DNA from: Streptomyces capitiformicae
Lineage (GTDB): Bacteria; Actinomycetota; Actinomycetes; Streptomycetales; Streptomycetaceae
Assembly (NCBI RefSeq): GCF_002214185.1
Contig: NZ_CP022161.1
Location: 4,959,767-5,023,766 of the forward strand
Direction: 5' to 3'
Length of the DNA stretch: 64,000 nucleotides
A model generated the notes under the pieces. That model had not been told where the DNA came from, ran no database searches, and saw nothing but the letters and a program-made list of their open reading frames with translations. Position 1 is the first letter of the stretch. Every line of letters begins with the position of its first letter. Shown one piece after another: positions 58,825 to 64,000 of the stretch. A program made the position numbers and the translations under genes.

Positions 58825-60114
58825 GTGAGGCCCGGTAGGAACCGCGGCTGGCTGCTCCGCCTCGTCATCGCCTTCAGCTTCGCGCAGGGGGCGGTGTCGA
58901 TGGCCCGCCCCGCCGTCTCCTACCGGGCCCTCGCGCTGGGCGCCGACGAGCGGGCGGTCGGTGTGATCGCGGGTGTCTACGCCCTGCTCCCGCTGTTCGC
59001 CGCCGTACCGCTCGGCCGCCGTACCGACCAGGGGCGGTGCGCGCCCCTGTTGCCGGCGGGCGTCGTCCTCATCGCCGGCGGCTGCGCGCTGAGCGGCCTG
59101 GCGAACTCCCTGGTGGCGATGGCCGTCTGGAGCGGTGTGATGGGGCTCGGGCATCTCTCCTTCGTCATCGGCGCCCAGTCGTTGGTCGCCCGCCAGTCCG
59201 CACCGCACGAACACGACCGCAACTTCGGCCACTTCACCATCGGCGCCTCGCTCGGCCAGTTGGTCGGCCCGATCGCGGCGGGTGTCCTCATCGGCGGCCC
59301 GGACATGGCGCGTACGAGTGCCCTCGCGCTGGTGGTCGCGGGGGCGGGTGCGGCGGTCGCGTTCACCTCGCTGTGGCGCATTGAGCTTCCGGTCGAGCCC
59401 AAGTCCCGTACGGAGCAGGGCAAGCGGGTCCCGGTGCACCGCATACTGCGCACCCGGGGGGTGCCGGGCGGCATCTTCATCAGCCTCGCCGTGCTGTCGG
59501 CGACCGACATCCTCACCGCGTACCTTCCGGTGGTCGGTGAGGACCGGGGCATCGCGCCGTCGGTGATCGGCGTCCTGCTGAGTCTGCGCGCGGCCGCCAC
59601 CATCGCGTGCCGTCTGGTGATGACGCCCATGCTGCGGCTGCTCGGCAGGACCGCGCTGCTCACCGTGACCTGTGGGCTGGGGGCCTTGATCTGCGCCGGG
59701 ATCGCGTTCCCGGTGCCGGTGTGGGGGCTGGCGTTGATGCTCGCCGCCCTCGGGTTCTGTCTGGGCGTCGGGCAGCCGTTGTCCATGACGACGGTCGTGC
59801 AGGCGGCCCCGGAGGAGGCCCGCTCCACCGCCCTCGCGCTGCGGCTTACGGGCAACCGTCTCGGACAGGCCGCGGCGCCCGCCGCCGCCGGTCTGGTCGC
59901 CGGTGTCGCGGGTGTGGCCGCGCCGTTCGTGATGCTCGGCGCGCTGCTGCTGGTGTCGTCGGGGATAGCCCTGCGCTCGACCGCCGCGCCGAAGCGGGGG
60001 AGGGGCGAGATGGGGGAGAAGGGGGAGAAGGGGGAGAAGGGGGACCAGGATGACGCGGGAAGGGGAGACAGCTCCCGGTCCGGTGCGTCCTTGGGCCGGA
60101 AGAGGGAAATCTGA
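58825..60114 (+). CDS. MFS transporter
   Basis: 429 residues from GTG 58825, behind an ideal AAGGAGG. Twelve predicted helices; signature loop VPLGRRTDQGRCAPLLPAGV corresponds to the G-x3-D-R-x-G-R motif A between helices 2 and 3, and GASLGQLVGPIAAGVLIGGP to the helix 5 motif of exporters. FISLAVLSATDILTAYLPVV starts the second half. The cytoplasmic tail has a short repeat GEKGEKGEKGDQ, likely flexible. The antiporter-type motif suggests drug or metabolite efflux. Substrate unknown. Cotranscription with the citrate transporter is possible from the small gap. Confidence 0.92.
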   Translation: MRPGRNRGWLLRLVIAFSFAQGAVSMARPAVSYRALALGADERAVGVIAGVYALLPLFAAVPLGRRTDQGRCAPLLPAGVVLIAGGCALSGLANSLVAMAVWSGVMGLGHLSFVIGAQSLVARQSAPHEHDRNFGHFTIGASLGQLVGPIAAGVLIGGPDMARTSALALVVAGAGAAVAFTSLWRIELPVEPKSRTEQGKRVPVHRILRTRGVPGGIFISLAVLSATDILTAYLPVVGEDRGIAPSVIGVLLSLRAAATIACRLVMTPMLRLLGRTALLTVTCGLGALICAGIAFPVPVWGLALMLAALGFCLGVGQPLSMTTVVQAAPEEARSTALALRLTGNRLGQAAAPAAAGLVAGVAGVAAPFVMLGALLLVSSGIALRSTAAPKRGRGEMGEKGEKGEKGDQDDAGRGDSSRSGASLGRKREI

Positions 60115-60161
60115 CGGGGTGTGAGGCGTGGCTTCCATCGCACGTCAGGTGATGTGACAGA

Positions 60162-60203
60162 GAGTCAGACAACAGCGTGATTTGTATGAAAATCATCTGA
60201 CTC
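60162..60203 (+). promoter_or_regulatory. Nested inverted repeat in the leader of the secreted-protein gene
   Basis: Outer arms GAGTCAGA/TCTGACTC and inner arms TGATTT/AAATCA around GTATGA. The right-hand arms are contiguous (14 nt) and the left has an 8-nt bulge. The hairpin ends directly before GGAGG and is locally AT-rich. A leader hairpin or an operator. Confidence 0.5.
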
Positions 60204-60214
60204 GGAGGTCCCGC

Positions 60215-60866
<652 letters not shown>

Positions 60867-60880
<14 letters not shown>

Positions 60881-61754
60881 ACGCGCCCCGAGGCCCTGGC
60901 ACCGGACGCGCGCCTACCGCCTGACGCGGACGATCGCGATGACTGTCGCGCTGGTGGTGGGCGGCGTCCATTGGGCGCAGCACGACGAGCGGACCGACCC
61001 CGCCGAGGCCCGCATCGCCGACGCCGACGCCGACGCCGACACCCGGGTGCGCGGTGCGGGGGCACCGCGCACCCGGGAGCCCCTGTACTTCACGCCCCCG
61101 CCCGCCACACCCACACCCACAACCACACCCAGACCCAGACCCAGACCCACGCCCACATCGAGCACACGTTCACGCACCGCGACTCCGAGGTCGACGCCCA
61201 CCGGGCGGACCGGGCCTCGAAGGCCCACCCCCACCAGGCCGGCCAAGCCGAAGGGACCCGCCTCCCCCCGTCCCCTCCCGCCCTCCCCGGCGAAGGGCCT
61301 CACCATCCGTTACCTCGGCATCAAGGCGGTCCCGGTCATCGGGCTCCGCCTCGACAGTGAAGGGCGCCTCCCGGCACCTCCGGAGGACAAGCCGAAGCTG
61401 GTCGGCTGGTACTCGGCGGGGCCCGCGCCCGGCGGCCCCGGCACCGCGGTCGCCGTCGGCCACCGCGACACCAGGACGGGGCCCGCCATTTTCGCCGCGC
61501 TCGAGATGATCAAGCCAGGCCGCGTCGTGGAGGTCCGGCGCGCCGACGGCCGCACCGCCGTCTACACCGTGGACGCCGTGAAGAAGTACGAGAAGTCCCG
61601 CTTCCCCAACACGGTGGTGTACGGCACCCGCAACCGCCCCGAACTGCGCCTGATCACCTGCGGTGGGGCGTACGACCGGAGGAAGGGCTACGAGAGCAAC
61701 GTAGTCGTCTTCGCCCACCTCACAGCGACCCGCGGCCCAGCGCGCACACCCTGA
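60867..61754 (+). CDS. Class F sortase
   Basis: 295 residues from ATG 60867. N-terminal membrane helix (RTIAMTVALVVGGVHWAQ), a long Pro/Thr/Arg-rich spacer (residues about 70-150), then the sortase beta barrel: IRYLGIKAVPVIGLRLDSEG, PKLVGWYSAGPAPGGPGTAV, AVGHRDTRTGPAIFAALEMI (catalytic His), VEVRRADGRTAVYTVDAVKK and LRLITCGGAYDRRKGYESNV (catalytic Cys followed by the Arg region). Class F enzymes are the actinobacterial group whose substrates and function are mostly unknown. Overlap with the upstream secreted-protein gene suggests the two work together even though that protein has no classical sorting signal. Confidence 0.93.
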
Positions 61755-61875
61755 ACGAGCGAGCGGGCACGGCGATTGCGCCCTTGTGGGCACCGGGGGC
61801 GTACAGGCGCACACGAGGTGAGGCCCCGGCGCGGCCGACGGCCCCGGGGCCGGTGCTGCCGTTACAGGTGGAGCC

Positions 61876-62263
61876 CTGAACGGACACTCCACCCGCACCT
61901 CGCCCGCCGCCCCAGCCCGAGTCACCCGCACCCGGGTCGCCCTCGCCGCGGCCGCCTGTCTGCTCGTGGCCGGCGCCCCGACCGCGTAAGCCACCCTCGC
62001 CGACGACGCCCTCACCGGCTCCGTGGCGGCGCCGGAGTCCGGGCTTCCCGGACGGGCTGACCGTGCAGCAGGGGCGCGGGCAGTGGCGGGACGCGAGTGG
62101 GGCCATCGAGAAGGAGCGGTCGTACGAGCTGATCCTGCTGTATCCGGTGACGGCGGCGCGGAAGAGCGACCGGACGATCGAGGAGATCCGCGGCGACTAC
62201 CAGAAGGCGTTCGGTCAGGAGGCGGTGGCCAGGATCGACGACCCGGGGCGGGTGAACTTCTGA
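61876..62263 (+). pseudogene. DUF3574 secreted protein pseudogene
   Basis: After GGTGGAG a frame starts CTG AAC GGA at 61876 (possibly a decayed GTG start). It encodes a signal peptide (RVALAAAACLLVAGAPTA) and hits TAA at 61987, then continues ATLADDALTGSVAAPESG. Near 62042 the text jumps out of frame to FPDGLTVQQGRGQWRDASGA, IEKERSYELILLYPVTAARK, SDRTIEEIRGDYQKAFGQEA and ends VNF at 62263. The last block is the C-terminal part of DUF3574. The middle third (from memory including ...RLLFGTERPDG) is missing. So there is a nonsense mutation, a possible lost start, and an out-of-frame deletion of about 100-120 bp. Confidence 0.8.
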
Positions 62264-62410
62264 GAACTGCCCTCTGAGATCAACCCACCGGTAGTGAGGC
62301 TGAACCCACAACCTGAGACTCTGGTGCCGGAAAACTATCAGGGCTAGTTTTTGGTGCGTACGACACGGCTCGCCGGGCCTCGGCCGGGACCCGCATCGGA
62401 AGGCAGCACG
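62264..62410. other. Promoter region of the aldehyde dehydrogenase gene
   Basis: Shorter than 300 bp. Includes locally AT-richer CAGGGCTAGTTTTTGG near 62340, where a -10-like box may lie. No dyad stands out. Confidence 0.3.
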
Positions 62411-63799
62411 ATGAAGGCACATGACGGCATGTACATCGACGGCGCCTGGCGGCCCGCCGCCGGCACCGACACGACAGAGGTCGTGAACCCGGCCGACGAG
62501 CAGGTGATCGGCCGGGTCCCGGCGGGCACCGCCGAGGACGTCGACGCGGCCGTACAAGCCGCCCGCGCAGCCCTTCCCGGCTGGGCCGCGACCTCGCCCG
62601 CCGAGCGCGGCGCGGTCATCGGCGCGCTGCGCGACGCGCTCGCCGCACGCCGGGAGGAGATCGCCGAGACCGTGACGGCGGAGCTCGGCTCGCCGCTGCC
62701 GTTCTCCCAGAGGGTGCACGCTGACCTGCCGGTCGCGGTCGCCGGCTCGTACGCGGAACTGGCCGCGACCTACGCCTTCGAGGAGAAGGTCGGCAACTCG
62801 ACCGTGCACCTGGAGCCCATCGGGGTCGTCGGCGCGATCACCCCCTGGAACTATCCGCTGCACCAGATCGTCGCCAAGGTCGCCCCGGCGCTCGCCGCGG
62901 GCTGCACGGTCGTCCTCAAGCCCGCCGAGGACACCCCGCTGGTCGCCCAGCTCTTCGCGGAGGCGGCGGACGAGGCGGGCGTACCCGCCGGGGTGTTCAA
63001 CCTGGTCACCGGGCTCGGCCCGGTCGCCGGGCAGGCGCTCGCCGCCCACGACGACGTCGACCTCGTCTCCTTCACCGGCTCCACGGCGGTCGGCCGGAGC
63101 ATCGGCGCGACCGCCGGTGGCGCCCTCAAGAAGGTGGCCCTGGAACTCGGCGGCAAGTCCGCGAACGTGATCCTCCCGAGCGCCGACCTCGCCAAGGCCG
63201 TGAACGTCGGCGTCGCGAACGTCATGTCCAACTCCGGCCAGACGTGCAGCGCCTGGACGCGCATGCTGGTACACACCTCCCAGTACGAGCAGGCGGTCGA
63301 GCTGGCCGCCGAGGTCGCCGCGAAGTACGGCGAGCGCATCGGCCCGCTGGTCAACGCCAAGCAGCGGGAACGGGTGCGGAGTTACATCGAGAAGGGCGTC
63401 GCCGAGGGCGCCCGTCTGGTCACCGGCGGCCCCGAATCCCCACGTGAGCAGGGCTACTTCGTCAGCCCCACCGTCTTCGCCGACGTCACCCCTGGGATGA
63501 CCATCGCCCAGGAGGAGATCTTCGGCCCGGTCCTGTCGATCCTGCGCTACGAGGACGAGGAGGACGCCCTGCGGATCGCCAACGGCACGGTCTACGGGCT
63601 GGGCGGCGCCGTCTGGGCGGGGGAGGAGGCCGAGGCGGTCGCCTTCGCCCGCCGTATGGACACCGGCCAGGTCGACATCAACGGCGGCCGCTTCAACCCG
63701 CGGGCCCCGTTCGGCGGTTACAAGCAGTCGGGTGTGGGCCGCGAACTGGGCGCACACGGCCTTGCCGAGTACCTGCAGACCAAGTCCCTTCAGTTCTAG
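62411..63799 (+). CDS. NAD(P)-dependent aldehyde dehydrogenase
   Basis: 462 residues from ATG 62411 (GGAAGG upstream). ALDH landmarks: [20 protein letters not shown] with Asn147 oxyanion, [11 protein letters not shown] and [20 protein letters not shown] for dinucleotide binding, [12 protein letters not shown] with general base Glu245, [20 protein letters not shown] with nucleophile Cys279, and [20 protein letters not shown]. Length fits the family. It oxidises an aldehyde to the acid. The zinc alcohol dehydrogenase gene 15 bp downstream suggests an alcohol-to-acid pair; from memory this matches the SCO1706-SCO1705 order in S. coelicolor. Confidence 0.96.
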   Translation: MKAHDGMYIDGAWRPAAGTDTTEVVNPADEQVIGRVPAGTAEDVDAAVQAARAALPGWAATSPAERGAVIGALRDALAARREEIAETVTAELGSPLPFSQRVHADLPVAVAGSYAELAATYAFEEKVGNSTVHLEPIGVVGAITPWNYPLHQIVAKVAPALAAGCTVVLKPAEDTPLVAQLFAEAADEAGVPAGVFNLVTGLGPVAGQALAAHDDVDLVSFTGSTAVGRSIGATAGGALKKVALELGGKSANVILPSADLAKAVNVGVANVMSNSGQTCSAWTRMLVHTSQYEQAVELAAEVAAKYGERIGPLVNAKQRERVRSYIEKGVAEGARLVTGGPESPREQGYFVSPTVFADVTPGMTIAQEEIFGPVLSILRYEDEEDALRIANGTVYGLGGAVWAGEEAEAVAFARRMDTGQVDINGGRFNPRAPFGGYKQSGVGRELGAHGLAEYLQTKSLQF

Positions 63800-63814
63800 G
63801 AGAGTCGCACGATC

Positions 63815-64000
63815 ATGGCCGCTGCCGTCCGCGCCGCCGTACTGCCCGCCATCGGTGCCCCGTTGGAAATCACCGAGATCGCTTTGCCGGATCCCGGGCC
63901 GGGGCAGGTCAGGGTCCGGCTCGCCGCCGCCGGGGTGTGTCACTCCGACCTGTCCCTGTCCGACGGGACCATGCGGGTGCCGGTGCCCGCCGTGCTCGGG
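63815..64000 (+). CDS. Zinc-dependent alcohol dehydrogenase, 3' partial
   Basis: The first 62 codons are present from ATG 63815 (AGGAGAG upstream). LEITEIALPDPGPGQVRVRL is the usual start of the GroES-like domain, and AAAGVCHSDLSLSDGTMRVP contains GVCHSDL, whose Cys is the first catalytic zinc ligand with the following His-Ser-Asp proton relay. The rest, including structural zinc and NAD fold, lies beyond the window. Probably an operon with the ALDH gene, together converting an alcohol to an acid. Confidence 0.95.
   Translation, partial: MAAAVRAAVLPAIGAPLEITEIALPDPGPGQVRVRLAAAGVCHSDLSLSDGTMRVPVPAVLG

Overview
The window looks like Streptomyces chromosome. GC is very high with GC-rich third codon positions, GTG/TTG starts and purine-rich ribosome sites are common, and the gene order resembles (from memory) the S. 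coelicolor stretch from dnaE2 (SCO1739) down to the aldehyde/alcohol dehydrogenase pair (about SCO1706/1705): dnaE2-imuB, secreted lipase, GDSL lipase, ECF sigma factor, hmgA, citrate transporter, ALDH, ADH. No rRNA, tRNA or CRISPR array was seen.

Layout. 1-2448: the 3' part of a secreted calcium-repeat protein with a DUF3289-like C-terminus, plus a small single-pass membrane protein overlapping it. 2449-11660: an apparent acquired and decaying stress island, not part of the order recalled above. It holds a beheaded hsp20, a helical repeat protein, half of a second hsp20, a frameshifted lipase-maturation-factor remnant, dnaK-grpE, a PEBP protein, an alpha/beta hydrolase, acetyltransferase debris, a truncated IS5-type transposase and a 163-bp CTAG-bounded palindrome. 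11793-16293: an SOS box followed by dnaE2 and an ImuB-like Y-family gene. 16324-25133: household and regulatory genes (cupin, lipase carrying an in-frame repeat, dienelactone hydrolase, acetyltransferases, a 44-aa gene, methyltransferase, DUF402, GntR, DUF72, AAA ATPase) with a CTAG MITE. 25260-35153: a glycan/exopolysaccharide cluster (GH39-like hydrolase, 1,295-aa flippase fusion, deacetylase, two GT2 enzymes, CelD-like protein, membrane protein). 35299-39374: subtilisin, GDSL lipase and Ser/Thr kinase. 39438-46238: a module of NicO metal transporter, TPR protein and DUF4331 protein divergent from an ECF sigma/anti-sigma pair, with matching sigma promoters in the shared intergenic region. 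46354-51620: small protein, CoA-transferase, DrrAB-type exporter with divergent TetR, and an orphan type ISP specificity domain. 51630-58765: GntR-homogentisate dioxygenase, TetR-molybdopterin oxidoreductase and a citrate transporter. 58825-64000: MFS transporter, secreted protein plus class F sortase, a DUF3574 pseudogene, ALDH and the start of a zinc ADH.

Regulation is unusually legible. Visible sites include a LexA box before dnaE2, paired palindromes between the exporter and its TetR gene, a palindrome before hmgA, a perfect TetR-type palindrome before the molybdo-enzyme, and -35/-10 pairs of identical geometry facing both ways from the sigma/DUF4331 intergenic region. Gene families were assigned by reading motifs and remembered family features. 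No database search was run.
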